DNA of 64,000 bases from contig NZ_LNUV01000003.1 in the NCBI RefSeq assembly GCF_001512285.1, positions 904,059 to 968,058 of the forward strand. Direction: 5' to 3'. The stretch comes from Arthrobacter sp. EpRS71 (lineage in GTDB: Bacteria > Actinomycetota > Actinomycetes > Actinomycetales > Micrococcaceae). A program made the position numbers and the translations under genes. The notes beneath the pieces were generated by a model. That model saw only the letters and a program-made list of their open reading frames with translations. It was not told the DNA's origin and did no database searches. Position 1 is the first letter of the stretch; every line of letters begins with the position of its first letter. Of the stretch, positions 44,260-53,560 are shown in pieces.

Positions 44260-45473
44260 TGACGTCACTGATTCTTCCCACCAACGACGGCGGCACCCGC
44301 GAGTACCGCCTGCAGGCGGCCACATCGTGGGTCAAGCCGACCGCTCCTTTGACCGCTCGCCGCGCCTACGCCGCAGCACACGTCATCCCTGAGGTCGCCG
44401 CGGACAACACCCCCGGCGCACCAGCACAGCTCGACTGGGATGCCACCCTGGCGTACCGGCACGAGCTGTGGTCCTATGGCTTGGGCGTTGCCGATGCCAT
44501 GGACACCGCCCAGCGCGGCATGGGCTTGGACTGGGCCGCGACCCAGCAGCTCATCAAGCGCACCGGGGCCGAGGCCGCTTCCGTGGTGGCAGCAGGCAAC
44601 GCCGCTATCGCCGGTAAGTCCGTCCGCGACCTCGTGTCCTGCGGCGCGGGCACCGACCAGCTGGACATTGCGACGCTCCCTGAGGGTGCGGCCGGAATCC
44701 AGGCCGTCATCGACGCTTACCGCGAGCAGATCGCGGTGGTCAGTGAGGCCGGACCCAAGGTCATCCTCATGGCATCCCGTGCCCTGGCCAAGGTTGCCAA
44801 TGGTGCCGACGACTACCTGCACGTCTACTCGACGCTGCTTCAGGAAGTTGACCAGCCCGTCATCCTGCACTGGCTCGGCACCATGTTCGACCCCGCGTTG
44901 GCTGGCTACTGGGGCTCCGACGACGTCTCCGTCGCCACCGAAACGTTCCTCAGCCTGATCCGCGAGCACTCGGACAAGGTTGACGGCGTGAAGGTTTCAC
45001 TGCTGGACGCTTCCCACGAGGTCGCCCTCCGCGCGGCCCTGCCTTCCGGTGTGCGCTTGTACACCGGCGACGACTTCAACTACCCGGAACTGATCGACGG
45101 CGACGAAACCCACCACTCGGACGCCCTTCTGGGCATCTTCGCTGCCATCTACCCGGCCGCTTCGGTCGCGTTGCAGAAGTACGACGCCGGCCAAGGTGCG
45201 GAAGGGCGCGCCATCCTGGACTCCACCCGTGAGCTCGGAAAGCACATCTTCAGCGCACCCACGTTCTACTACAAGACCGGCATCGCCTTCATGTCCTGGC
45301 TCAACGGCAAGCAGCCCGGTTTCCAGATGGTGGGTGGACTGCACTCGGGCCGCTCGGTGCTGCACTTGGCAAAGACCTTCGAACTGGCAGACCAGGCCGG
45401 TCTGCTGAAGGACCCCTCGCTGGCGGCGTTCCGCATGTCCGACTTCCTGCGGATCAACGGAGTAGGCGCATGA
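44259..45473 (+). CDS. DUF993 protein, dihydrodipicolinate synthase-like fold
   Basis: A 404-residue DUF993 member. The C-terminal two thirds read like a DapA-type TIM barrel: PVILHWLGTMFDP parallels the DapA YNVPSRTG strand, DGVKVSLLD supplies Lys245 at the likely Schiff-base position, and YTGDDFNYPELI parallels the GDD loop. This suggests a lyase or aldolase acting through a lysine Schiff base, which is my inference; the family function is not established. The ATG overlaps the Gfo/Idh stop by one base (TAATG), and the next gene overlaps by four. Confidence 0.88.
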   Translation: MTSLILPTNDGGTREYRLQAATSWVKPTAPLTARRAYAAAHVIPEVAADNTPGAPAQLDWDATLAYRHELWSYGLGVADAMDTAQRGMGLDWAATQQLIKRTGAEAASVVAAGNAAIAGKSVRDLVSCGAGTDQLDIATLPEGAAGIQAVIDAYREQIAVVSEAGPKVILMASRALAKVANGADDYLHVYSTLLQEVDQPVILHWLGTMFDPALAGYWGSDDVSVATETFLSLIREHSDKVDGVKVSLLDASHEVALRAALPSGVRLYTGDDFNYPELIDGDETHHSDALLGIFAAIYPAASVALQKYDAGQGAEGRAILDSTRELGKHIFSAPTFYYKTGIAFMSWLNGKQPGFQMVGGLHSGRSVLHLAKTFELADQAGLLKDPSLAAFRMSDFLRINGVGA

Positions 45474-46312
45474 GCACGGACTTCTCACGACTCTCCCTGA
45501 ACAGCGCCACCACCAAAAAGTGGACGTTGACCGAAGCCGTTGACGGTTGCGCCCGCGCAGGCATCCCCGCGATCGGGCCGTGGCGTGACCGCGTTGCCGA
45601 GGCCGGACTGGACAAGGCAGCCAAGCTCATCAAAGACGCCGGACTCCGTGTTTCCTCGTTGTGCCGCGGCGGCTTCCTGACGGCGGCCGATCCCGAGGGA
45701 CAGGCCGCTGCATTGGCAGACAACTTCGAAGCCGTGCGCGAGGCAGTAGCGCTGGACACCCAGGAACTGTTCCTGGTGGTTGGCGGGCTCGCCCCGGGTG
45801 AGAAGGACGTCGTCGCCGCTCGTCAGCGTGTGGCGGACCGCCTCGAGGAACTGGTCCCCTTCGCCTCTGAAAACGGCGTCCGCCTGGTGCTCGAACCCCT
45901 GCACCCCATGTACGCCGCGGACCGCGCACTCATCTCCACCCTTGGCCAGGCACTCGATCTCGCAGCGCCGTACGACGCAAAGGCTGTTGGCGTCGCCGTC
46001 GACACCTTCCACGTCTGGTGGGATCCGGAACTGAAGGCGCAGATCGAACGTGCCGGCCGCGAAGACCGCATTGCCTCCTACCAGGTGTGCGACTTCAACC
46101 TGCCCATCGCTGCGGACGCGCTGTTGTCCCGCGGCATGATGGGCGACGGCGTGATCGACTTCGCCACCATCGGCACCTGGGTCAGGGACGCCGGATACAA
46201 GGGCGACATTGAAGTTGAGATCTTCAACCAGGACATCTGGGATGCCGATGGTGACAGCGTCCTGGAAACCATGAAGCAGCGCTACGCGGAGCTCGTCCTC
46301 CCGTTCGCGTAA
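45470..46312 (+). CDS. Sugar phosphate isomerase/epimerase-like TIM barrel protein
   Basis: A 280-residue xylose-isomerase-like TIM barrel. Probable metal ligands lie in VLEPLHPMY (Glu), VAVDTFHVWWDP (Asp, His), SYQVCDFN and IEVEIFNQD (Glu). It overlaps DUF993 by four bases (ATGA) and ends at a strong terminator, so it closes the operon. It may epimerise or isomerise the product of the dehydrogenase; the order of reactions cannot be read from sequence. Confidence 0.87.
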   Translation: MSTDFSRLSLNSATTKKWTLTEAVDGCARAGIPAIGPWRDRVAEAGLDKAAKLIKDAGLRVSSLCRGGFLTAADPEGQAAALADNFEAVREAVALDTQELFLVVGGLAPGEKDVVAARQRVADRLEELVPFASENGVRLVLEPLHPMYAADRALISTLGQALDLAAPYDAKAVGVAVDTFHVWWDPELKAQIERAGREDRIASYQVCDFNLPIAADALLSRGMMGDGVIDFATIGTWVRDAGYKGDIEVEIFNQDIWDADGDSVLETMKQRYAELVLPFA

Positions 46313-46318
46313 CAACGT

Positions 46319-46356
46319 GATCCTCCCGCGGATGCCCTAAGCTCCGCGGGAGGATC
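46319..46356 (+). terminator. Terminator of the Gfo/Idh-DUF993 operon
   Basis: A 14-bp stem (GATCCTCCCGCGGA with TCCGCGGGAGGATC) and 10-base loop start seven bases after the stop codon. Confidence 0.85.
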
Positions 46357-46478
46357 GCTCCAAAGCCAGCGGGCTCCTGCCAAGGTCACGGCAGGGGCCC
46401 GCTTTTGTGGTCCTGTGCCACCCATAGTCGCTGGGCAAGCGCCGCCGTCGGGCCTTCAGCGTGATGGGTTCGTGAACG

Positions 46479-46576
46479 GTGCGGCCACCACCCACTTTGA
46501 TTGCTGGCATCGGTGGACACACCGCATTGTGCGTGTGTCGCGGAGCTTTGAGTTTCAAAGAAGGTGGTGGCCGCAC
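46479..46576. repeat. Long imperfect inverted repeat with structured loop
   Basis: GTGCGGCCACCACCCACTTTG (given as 46479-46499) pairs with 46556-46576 with three mismatches. The 56-base loop contains a second self-complementary stretch (GACACACC with TGCGTGTGTC). It lies in the 416-base gap 46313-46728, where I find no other gene. It could be a small mobile-element remnant or a structured RNA. Confidence 0.55.
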
Positions 46577-46728
46577 GCCGGACTTTGTGTCAGCTATAAG
46601 TCCTTGAACGCGCAGGTGAGATAAGTGGTACACAGCTGAAACATTGCGTCGATGGGAGGAAACAATGGGCACCTACGCTGGATTTACCTGGACAAAGACG
46701 TCCACGAAACCCCTGAAAGGACACCACC

Positions 46729-46902
46729 ATGATGCTCTTGAAGACACTGACCTTTTTCCTCGACGCCGGCGGCAGCCACAGCGGGCCGTCCGGCGATTCC
46801 GCCAGCGAACACGCCCCTGCTTTCGCCACCGAACGCCTGACCTCCAGCGCCTGGGAGGGCTGGTGGGATGACGCCGATCAGGGTTTCCCCGCCGAAGCCT
46901 GA
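46729..46902 (+). CDS. Small hypothetical protein (57 aa)
   Basis: An ATG preceded by AAAGGA at seven bases opens a 57-residue frame beginning MMLLKTLTFFLDAGGSHSGP and ending with an acidic WEGWWDDADQGF segment. I do not recognise it. The ribosome binding site, duplicated Met start and codon use favour a real gene, but it is short. It is convergent with the small gene at 46907. Confidence 0.5.
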   Translation: MMLLKTLTFFLDAGGSHSGPSGDSASEHAPAFATERLTSSAWEGWWDDADQGFPAEA

Positions 46903-46906
46903 TCGC

Positions 46907-47131
46907 TCAGGAAGCTCGAGCAGTAAGCTGCATGCGGGCTGTCGGCCGGCCGATCAAGGTGACCGAGCCGCCGTCGAGCGCTTGCAGTTCCAGGCCGATG
47001 TTCCGCGAGCCGTCCTGCGGCACGACGGCTCGGACCTGAAAAACCTCACCGCTAATCTTTACTGAGTCGCCATTCTTGATTGACTTGAGTTTCTTGTTCT
47101 GCGCTTCGGCGCCCACGGTCGGGGTCTCCAC
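46907..47131 (-). CDS. Small hypothetical protein (74 aa)
   Basis: A 74-residue protein starting at GTG five bases after the YihY stop. The middle, KSIKNGDSVKISGEVFQVRAV, suggests a small SH3- or KOW-like beta barrel, but I cannot assign a family. It probably shares the YihY transcript. Confidence 0.65.
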   Translation of the reverse strand: METPTVGAEAQNKKLKSIKNGDSVKISGEVFQVRAVVPQDGSRNIGLELQALDGGSVTLIGRPTARMQLTARAS

Positions 47132-47136
47132 TTCGG

Positions 47137-48216
47137 CTACTTACTTTTCGTCGACGTGTCGCCGTGGGTTTCACGGATTTCTTCGCCGTCCCGAATCACT
47201 TCATCGTCCTTTTCCTGCATCTTGTCACTCTTCTTGGTGTCTCGGGGCGGGAGTTGAATGCTCTCCTCGGCCTCAATGCCGCCCTGCAGTTGGCGGCCGC
47301 GCTCCATTTCGGCGTCGAATTCCGCGCCAAACAGCAAGGACATGTTAAGGATCCAGAGCCACAGCAGCATGATGATGACCCCCGCGAGGGCACCGTACGT
47401 CTTGTTGTAGTTGCTGAAGTTGGCGACGTAGAAACCGAAACCCAGCGATGCCAGCGCGAAAATCACCAAGGCAATGAGCGAACCCATGCTCATCCAACGG
47501 AACTTGGGCTGCTTGACGTTGGGGGTGAAGTAGTAGAGCACAGCGATGATCGCGACCACAATAACTATGAGGACGGGCCATTTGGCGATATTCCACACGG
47601 TCAAGAAGGTTTCGGACAATCCGATGGCACCGCCGATGGCCTCCGCCACGGGTCCGCTCAGGACCAGCATGGCCGCTGCCAGCGCAGCTCCGACGACGGC
47701 AACGATGGTCACGGCGAGCATGGTGCCGCGCAGTTTCACGAATCCGCGGCCCTCGTCCACTTCGTACACACGATTCATGGCCCTGCTGAAGGCTGTGGTG
47801 TATCCGGATGCCGACCAGAGCGCCACCAGAATTCCGATGATCAGCGTGAAGCCGGCGGCGCTGGACTGCGTCAGCTCCTCGATGGGTTGGCGCATTGCGT
47901 CCACACCCGGTCCAGGCGCGAACTGCTGGACAATGTCCAAGAGGGACGAGGTGGTTTTCCCAGCATCGCCAAAGATGCCGATCAGCGAAACCAATGCCAG
48001 GAGGGCGGGGAACAGCGAGAGGACGGCGTAGTAGGTCAGCCCTGCCGCTGCATCCGGGCACTGATCCTTGGTGAACTCCCGTAGCGTCCGCTTGGCGATA
48101 TACATCCACGTGGGCTTGGCGAGGTCATTCGGACTGTCGGGTTTACGCGAATCCTCCGGAGAGGGAGCGGTCTGCGCCTTGGCCGTGCTGGTGTGGGCTG
48201 AGTCTTGAGTAGTCAT
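47137..48216 (-). CDS. YihY/virulence factor BrkB family membrane protein
   Basis: A 359-residue protein with a polar N-terminal region (about 50 residues), then six membrane segments of the YihY/BrkB domain: CPDAAAGLTYYAVLSLFPALLALVSLIG, SASGYTTAFSRAMNRVYEV and YGALAGVIIMLLWLWILNMSLLFGAEFDAEMER are diagnostic. A charged tail follows. Despite old names (ribonuclease BN), these are membrane proteins of unknown, possibly transport, function. I prefer the ATG at 48216, although an in-frame ATG at 48264 exists. Confidence 0.88.
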   Translation of the reverse strand: MTTQDSAHTSTAKAQTAPSPEDSRKPDSPNDLAKPTWMYIAKRTLREFTKDQCPDAAAGLTYYAVLSLFPALLALVSLIGIFGDAGKTTSSLLDIVQQFAPGPGVDAMRQPIEELTQSSAAGFTLIIGILVALWSASGYTTAFSRAMNRVYEVDEGRGFVKLRGTMLAVTIVAVVGAALAAAMLVLSGPVAEAIGGAIGLSETFLTVWNIAKWPVLIVIVVAIIAVLYYFTPNVKQPKFRWMSMGSLIALVIFALASLGFGFYVANFSNYNKTYGALAGVIIMLLWLWILNMSLLFGAEFDAEMERGRQLQGGIEAEESIQLPPRDTKKSDKMQEKDDEVIRDGEEIRETHGDTSTKSK

Positions 48217-48324
48217 GGGGCACTCGTCCGTGGGGTTGGTTTTCGCGAACAGCTGACCCATCAATAGTAAGCATACTGATGAATACTAGGAAGCGCCCAC
48301 GCCAGTTAATCCCCACAAGGCGGG

Positions 48325-49593
48325 CTACGCCAGTTTGCTCGCCAGCAGGAACTCAAACGGCGACTCAATCACGGACCGGATCACTTGGCCGGCAGCGCCG
48401 AGGAGCGTTCCGGAGTGCTCAAGGGTGGAAACTGTGAGGTTGCCCGGATCCAGCAGACCTGGCGCGTATCGCTCCAAACTGGTCAGCAGTGCCGGCTTAA
48501 GCCACTCCGCAAGCACGGCGAAGTGCCCACCGAGGACGACGGCCTCAATGTCCATCAAGCGGGCAGAAGAGGCGAGCGCAACACCCAAGTACCTCCCGGC
48601 GTCGTGAACTGCCTGAGTGGCCTGCGGCTCCTGAGCAGCCAAGGCCGCCAGAAGCAGTTCCGTGCGCTCGCCCAGCGATCCCTGCGGAGTTCCGGCAGCC
48701 TCGAAAATGGCTTCCTGTCCAGCGAACGTTTCCAGGCACCCCGCGCCCCCGCAGGAACAGCCCGGCCCGTCAGGGTGGACCACAATGTGGCCGAGCTCGC
48801 CCGCCGTACCGCCAGGTCCGGTATAAAGCTCGGAGCCGATGATCACGCCACCGCCCACGCCGACTTCCCCTGAAACATAGAGGAAGTCCGGCTGTCCAGT
48901 GCCATACCAAAGCTCACCGAGAGCAGCACTATTGGCCTCATTGGAGAGCCGGACGCCCAGCGGGGCGCCCTCCAGCAGGGCCCGGGGATTCAGCTCCTCT
49001 TGCTCCCAGTGCAGGTTAGGCGCGGAAAGGACAAGGTTGCGCTGCGCATCCACCAGCCCCGGGACCGCAAGGCCACCACCCAGGATGGCGATGTTGGCGG
49101 CGGCGGCCTCGGCCTTCACCTCAGCCGCCAAGAGGCCAAGGCGTTCCATAACCTTGGCCGGAGCCAGACCGCGGTTCCGCGACTCCACCGCTGAGTGGAA
49201 CCGGAGGTTTCCGCCAAGGTCCACCAGCCCAACAGCCAGGTAGTCAACGTTAATCTCCATTCCCACCACGCCGCGGCGCGAGCTGAGTTCGAGCCCCTGC
49301 CCCGGCCGACCCCGCTCCCCGTCACGATAGAGACCCACCTCGGAAACCAGCCCGGATTCCACGAGGTCTGCAACAAGGCTGGATACGGCGGCTTTAGTGA
49401 GTCCGGTCCCGGCCGCGAGCTGTGCGCGGCTGGGTTTGGCGTCGCCGGTTCGGGCGATGGAGTCCAAGACGAGCGAAAGATTTCGACGGCGGACGTCCCC
49501 TACGCGCCCAGGCGCGGCTGCTTCATTCACTGGCGTGGGACCTCCCTGCAGATTCAAAGAACTTTTTTCCGGCTTCCATTGACCATGATCCAT
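48325..49593 (-). CDS. xylR: ROK-family repressor, XylR-type
   Basis: A 422-residue NagC/XylR-type ROK regulator. A winged helix occupies about 30-90 (AQLAAGTGLTKAAVSSLVADLVESGLVSE). The ROK sugar-kinase-like domain shows the zinc motif CSCGGAGCLETFAG. It is divergent from xylA and a candidate operator lies between them at 49605-49623. It probably represses the xylose genes and is released by xylose; this is inferred from position and family. The symbol is assigned on that basis. Confidence 0.85.
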   Translation of the reverse strand: MDHGQWKPEKSSLNLQGGPTPVNEAAAPGRVGDVRRRNLSLVLDSIARTGDAKPSRAQLAAGTGLTKAAVSSLVADLVESGLVSEVGLYRDGERGRPGQGLELSSRRGVVGMEINVDYLAVGLVDLGGNLRFHSAVESRNRGLAPAKVMERLGLLAAEVKAEAAAANIAILGGGLAVPGLVDAQRNLVLSAPNLHWEQEELNPRALLEGAPLGVRLSNEANSAALGELWYGTGQPDFLYVSGEVGVGGGVIIGSELYTGPGGTAGELGHIVVHPDGPGCSCGGAGCLETFAGQEAIFEAAGTPQGSLGERTELLLAALAAQEPQATQAVHDAGRYLGVALASSARLMDIEAVVLGGHFAVLAEWLKPALLTSLERYAPGLLDPGNLTVSTLEHSGTLLGAAGQVIRSVIESPFEFLLASKLA

Positions 49594-49604
49594 TATCCCC
49601 CATA

Positions 49605-49623
49605 TAGTTCAGATTGAAAACTA
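49605..49623. promoter_or_regulatory. Candidate XylR operator upstream of xylA
   Basis: TAGTTCAGATTGAAAACTA is an imperfect palindrome (TAGTT and AAACTA arms) in the divergent xylR-xylA space, resembling the AGTTxG-CAAACT type of ROK XylR sites. Confidence 0.5.
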
Positions 49624-49675
49624 ATTGGAATGCACTTCTTCAAGTTCTTCCCCAGTGCTTTGCAAAGGAGCAAAT

Positions 49676-50863
49676 ATGACCCCGCAGCCCACCCCGCAGG
49701 ACCGCTTCACCTTTGGCCTCTGGACTGTCGGCTGGACCGGCGCAGATCCCTTCGGCGTGGCCACCCGCCCGGCACTGGACCCCGTGGAAGCCGTGCACAA
49801 ACTCAGCGAGCTGGGCGCCTACGGCATCACTTTCCACGACAATGATCTGATCCCCTTTGACGCCACCGCCTCCGAGCGCGACCTCATCCTGAAGAACTTC
49901 AAGGCAGCCTTGGCGGAGACCGGGCTAAAGACACCCATGGTGACCACCAACCTCTTCAGCCACCCGGTGTTCAAGGACGGCGGGTTCACGTCGAACGATC
50001 GCTCCATCCGCCGCTTTGCCCTCAGCAAAATCCTCCGGAACATTGACCTCGCCGCGGAGCTTGGCGCAGAGACCTTCGTGATGTGGGGCGGCCGTGAAGG
50101 CAGCGAATACGACGGCTCCAAGGACCTCTCCGCAGCGCTGGACCGCATGAAGGAAGGCGTCGACACCGCAGCCGGGTACATCAAGGAAAAGGGCTACGGC
50201 CTCCGGATCGCGCTGGAGCCCAAGCCCAACGAACCCCGCGGCGACATCTTCCTCCCCACCGTCGGCCACGGCCTGGCGTTCATCGCCCAGCTCGAACACG
50301 GCGACATCGTGGGCCTCAACCCGGAGACCGGCCACGAACAGATGGCCGGGCTGAACTTCACCCACGGCATCGCCCAGGCCCTGTGGGCGGGCAAGCTCTT
50401 CCACATTGACCTCAATGGCCAGCGCGGCATCAAGTACGACCAAGACCTCGTTTTCGGCCACGGCGACCTCACCAGCGCCTTCTTCACGGTTGACCTGCTG
50501 GAGAATGGCTTCCCCAACGGCGGACCAAAGTACGACGGCCCCCGCCACTTTGACTACAAGCCCTCACGCACGGACGGCTACGACGGCGTGTGGGAATCGG
50601 CCAAGTCCAACATGTCCATGTACCTCCTGCTGAAGGAACGGGCTTTGGCCTTCCGCGCAGATCCGGACGTTCAGGAAGCACTCGCTACATCGGGTGTGTT
50701 CGAGCTGGGCGAGCCGACGTTGAACGCCGGCGAAACCACAGCGGACCTGCTCGCTGACGCCAGCGCCTTCGAAACGTTCGACGCCGATCAGGCCGCCGAA
50801 CGCTCGTTCGCTTTCGTCCGCCTCAACCAGCTGGCCATCGAGCACCTGCTCGGCGCCCGCTAA
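49676..50863 (+). CDS. xylA: Xylose isomerase
   Basis: A 395-residue actinobacterial-type D-xylose isomerase. Residue numbers coincide with the Streptomyces enzyme: His54 and Asp57 in FHDND, Glu181 and Lys183 in EPKPNE, Glu217 and His220 in NPETGHE, Asp245, and Asp255/Asp257 in KYDQD, so both metal sites are complete. It converts D-xylose to D-xylulose. The ATG at 49676 follows AAAGGAG by five bases. xylB follows after a hairpin-containing 89-base gap. Confidence 0.97.
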   Translation: MTPQPTPQDRFTFGLWTVGWTGADPFGVATRPALDPVEAVHKLSELGAYGITFHDNDLIPFDATASERDLILKNFKAALAETGLKTPMVTTNLFSHPVFKDGGFTSNDRSIRRFALSKILRNIDLAAELGAETFVMWGGREGSEYDGSKDLSAALDRMKEGVDTAAGYIKEKGYGLRIALEPKPNEPRGDIFLPTVGHGLAFIAQLEHGDIVGLNPETGHEQMAGLNFTHGIAQALWAGKLFHIDLNGQRGIKYDQDLVFGHGDLTSAFFTVDLLENGFPNGGPKYDGPRHFDYKPSRTDGYDGVWESAKSNMSMYLLLKERALAFRADPDVQEALATSGVFELGEPTLNAGETTADLLADASAFETFDADQAAERSFAFVRLNQLAIEHLLGAR

Positions 50864-50886
50864 ATCAAACCACCACACTGATATCC

Positions 50887-50933
50887 CGCCGCCAGGTCGT
50901 TCCGGAATTCACTCCTGGAACGGCCTGGCGGCG
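50887..50933 (+). terminator. Hairpin between xylA and xylB (attenuator or stabiliser)
   Basis: A 17-bp stem (50887-50903 with 50917-50933) containing one G-T pair and a 13-base loop separates xylA and xylB. There is no T run, so it may reduce read-through or protect the xylA mRNA 3' end rather than fully terminate. Confidence 0.65.
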
Positions 50934-50952
50934 ACCCCAAAAGGATTAACGC

Positions 50953-52383
50953 ATGCCTCTCGTAGCCGGGATCGATAGCTCAACCCAGTCCTGCAAAGTG
51001 ATCATCCGGGACTCCGTCACCGGTGCCTTGGTGCGTCAGGGCAGGGCCTCCCACCCTGACGGCACCGAAGTCCACCCGGATCACTGGTGGACAGCCCTTC
51101 AGGACGCGATCACTCAGGCAGGCGGCCTTGACGACGTCGATGCCGTCTCCATCGGTGGACAGCAGCACGGCATGGTGTGCTTGGACGAATCCGGCAACGT
51201 CGTCCGACCGGCCTTGCTGTGGAACGACACCCGCTCGGCGCCCGACGCAGAGGAGTTAATCCTTGAAGCCGGTGGTGGCGATGCCGCCGCCGGGGCCGCG
51301 TATTGGGCCTCCACCACAGGCACAGTGCCCGTGGCATCCTTGACCGCAACCAAGCTTCGCTGGCTCGCACGGAACGAACCCGCCAATGCCCACCGTACGG
51401 CTGCGGTGTGCCTTCCGCACGATTGGCTGTCTTGGCGTTTGGCGGGTCACGGACCCGGAACCGGCCTGGCATCGTTGGAACTCCTCCGCACCGACCGCTC
51501 GGACGCCTCCGGCACAGGCTACTTTTCGGCAACCACCGGGAAGTACTTGCCCGAGGTCCTGGAACGCACGCTGGGCCACGTCCCGGTGCTGCCAACCGTC
51601 GTCGGGCCTTTGGAAGCGGCGGGCAAGACTCCCACAGGAGCGCTGATCGGCCCGGGTGCGGGAGACAACGCCGCAGCGGGGCTGGGCGTCAGCGCCGCCG
51701 TCGGGGACGTTGTTATTTCGATAGGAACCTCGGGGACGGTGTTCGCGGTATCAGATGTTCCTGCTCAGGATGCCAGCGGACTCGTGGCCGGCTTCGCGGA
51801 TGCGACCGGCAACTATCTTCCGCTGGCCTGCACGCTCAATGCGACCCGGATCTTTGACGCGACAGCTGCACTTCTGGGAGTGACCCTGGCGGAACTCGGC
51901 AACCTGGCCCTGTCCGCCCCTGAAGGTGCGGAGGGGCTGACCCTCGTCCCGTACTTCGAAGGGGAGCGGACGCCCAATCTGCCCGATGCCGCAGGATCGC
52001 TCCACGGCATCACGGTTTCCAATTACACTCCCGCCAACATGGCCCGGGCAGCCATCGAGGGCGTGCTGTGTTCCTTGGCTGACGGGCTCGCTGCTCTGCA
52101 GGCGCAGAGTGTCTCTGCCCAGCGCATCATTCTGGTTGGCGGCGGAGCGCAATCAGACGCCGTCCAACAGATTGCAGCCTCAACATTCGGCTTGCCCGTC
52201 TTCGTTCCAAGGCCCGGCGAGTACGTGGCCGATGGCGCTGCCAGGCAGGCGGCAGGCGTTCTCACCGGTCAGCTCCCGGACTGGAAGCTTGAAGGCCGGG
52301 AGCTGACACCGCAGAGTGCTTCCGGGGTTCCCGGGGTCCTGGCCCGATACCGGCTTTACGCCGCGGGGGTCGCGAAAGGCTGA
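50953..52383 (+). CDS. xylB: Xylulokinase
   Basis: A 476-residue FGGY kinase that phosphorylates D-xylulose. The N-terminal phosphate loop [11 protein letters not shown], the substrate segment [20 protein letters not shown] and the catalytic Asp238 in [11 protein letters not shown] are all present, with the ATP-site [10 protein letters not shown] and [18 protein letters not shown] precedes the ATG. It follows xylA and precedes a LacI regulator. Confidence 0.95.
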   Translation: MPLVAGIDSSTQSCKVIIRDSVTGALVRQGRASHPDGTEVHPDHWWTALQDAITQAGGLDDVDAVSIGGQQHGMVCLDESGNVVRPALLWNDTRSAPDAEELILEAGGGDAAAGAAYWASTTGTVPVASLTATKLRWLARNEPANAHRTAAVCLPHDWLSWRLAGHGPGTGLASLELLRTDRSDASGTGYFSATTGKYLPEVLERTLGHVPVLPTVVGPLEAAGKTPTGALIGPGAGDNAAAGLGVSAAVGDVVISIGTSGTVFAVSDVPAQDASGLVAGFADATGNYLPLACTLNATRIFDATAALLGVTLAELGNLALSAPEGAEGLTLVPYFEGERTPNLPDAAGSLHGITVSNYTPANMARAAIEGVLCSLADGLAALQAQSVSAQRIILVGGGAQSDAVQQIAASTFGLPVFVPRPGEYVADGAARQAAGVLTGQLPDWKLEGRELTPQSASGVPGVLARYRLYAAGVAKG

Positions 52384-52411
52384 TCCCGCAGCGGTGCTCT
52401 ATCGTGACAGG

Positions 52412-53434
52412 GTGAGCATTGAACAATCTGCACATCAGCGACCTCCTGTCATGGAGGATGTGGCCCGCGTGGCAGGCGTCTCGCATCAAACCGTGTCGCG
52501 CGTCCTGAACAACCACCCCAACGTGAGTTCCAAGACCCGCGAGCGAGTGGAACAGGCAATCACAGAGCTCGGCTACCGCCGAAACACGGCTGCTCGCAGC
52601 CTGGTAACGCGGCGTTCCCAGACCATCGGCGTGCTCGGCAGCGAAATGGCCCAGTACGGGCCGTCCCACACCCTCCTTGGGGTCCAACAGGCAGCAAGGG
52701 ACGCGGGCTATTTTGTGAGCGTCGCCGGTTTGCGGGAAGTCACCCCGGAGACCATCAAGGACGCTATTGCCCACTTCATGGACCAAGGCGTAGATGGGAT
52801 TGTGGTGACAGTTCCGCACCCGGGTGCGCTCGACGTCCTCCGCGACGTCACCGCTCAGGTTCCGCTGGTGGCCGTAGGGTCTGTGGGCGATGAACACCTC
52901 AGCGGCGCCACGGTCGATCAGAAGCACGGGGCACGGCTTGCGGTCCAACACCTTATGGACCTCGGCCACACTCAGATCGGCCACTTGTCCGGGCCGTCCG
53001 ATTGGATTGATGCTGCCGCCCGCATCGAGGGCTGGCGGGAGGCGCTGACTCAGGCCGGCCTAAAGCCAGCCACGCTGATCGAGGGCGACTGGAGCGCCGA
53101 ATGTGGTTATAGGGAGGGCCTGAAGATTGCGGCCGACCGTTCCGTGACCGCTCTCTTCGTCGCTAATGACCAGATGGCTCTTGGCGTCCTCCGCGCGTTC
53201 CATGAAACAGGGGTCCAAGTCCCCGGCGATCTCAGCGTGGTGGGTTTTGACGACCAACCAGAGTCGGCGTTCTTCATTCCCCCGCTGACCACGGTGGCGC
53301 AGGACTTTGAGGAGCTCGGCCAACGCTGCATCGGCTTGCTGTTGGATCGCCTCGAAAACGGCAACACCGCCTCGGCCGCCACCGTCACACCCCGCCTGGT
53401 CATCCGCTCCACCACGGCCCCCGTAGCAAAGTAG
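52412..53434 (+). CDS. LacI-family regulator, probable repressor of araBDA
   Basis: A 340-residue LacI repressor: HTH MEDVARVAGVSHQTVSRVLNNHP, hinge YRRNTAARSLVTRRS, then a periplasmic-binding-like domain (IGVLGSEMAQYGPSHTL) and VVGFDDQPESAFFIPPLTTVAQD. I chose the GTG at 52412; the upstream extension overlaps xylB and is not conserved-looking. It lies 28 bases after xylB but just upstream of the arabinose genes, whose promoter carries a LacI operator at 53573-53588. Arabinose control is therefore the best guess, though xylose control cannot be excluded. Confidence 0.88.
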   Translation: MSIEQSAHQRPPVMEDVARVAGVSHQTVSRVLNNHPNVSSKTRERVEQAITELGYRRNTAARSLVTRRSQTIGVLGSEMAQYGPSHTLLGVQQAARDAGYFVSVAGLREVTPETIKDAIAHFMDQGVDGIVVTVPHPGALDVLRDVTAQVPLVAVGSVGDEHLSGATVDQKHGARLAVQHLMDLGHTQIGHLSGPSDWIDAAARIEGWREALTQAGLKPATLIEGDWSAECGYREGLKIAADRSVTALFVANDQMALGVLRAFHETGVQVPGDLSVVGFDDQPESAFFIPPLTTVAQDFEELGQRCIGLLLDRLENGNTASAATVTPRLVIRSTTAPVAK

Positions 53435-53442
53435 CCCCCCTC

Positions 53443-53510
53443 CCCCAACTAAGTCGCAGATCAGGTCGTTCCCAGCGCTGAGAACGACCTGATCTGCTAC
53501 CTACTTGGGG
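53443..53510. repeat. Long palindrome, copy 1 (possible terminator)
   Basis: A 30-bp arm at 53443-53472 pairs with 53481-53510 with four mismatches and an 8-base loop CAGCGCTG. The right arm is nearly identical to that of the palindrome at 58578-58645. It follows the LacI gene by nine bases. Confidence 0.8.
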
Positions 53511-53560
53511 GCGCCCGGTATGAACCCGCGTCATGAGCCTCGTTTCCACACGGTTGGCTC

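Noticed and set aside
43057..44325. A 422-codon minus-strand frame opposite the Gfo/Idh gene
   Set aside because: Typical high-GC antisense shadow rich in Gly, Val, Asp and Leu; the plus strand encodes a clear dehydrogenase.
43090..46312. Levoglucosan catabolism (lgd) as the function of the DUF993 operon
   Set aside because: A Gfo/Idh dehydrogenase plus TIM barrels is suggestive, but the atypical N-terminus and the presence of DUF993 do not match the known lgd gene set, so I do not assign it.
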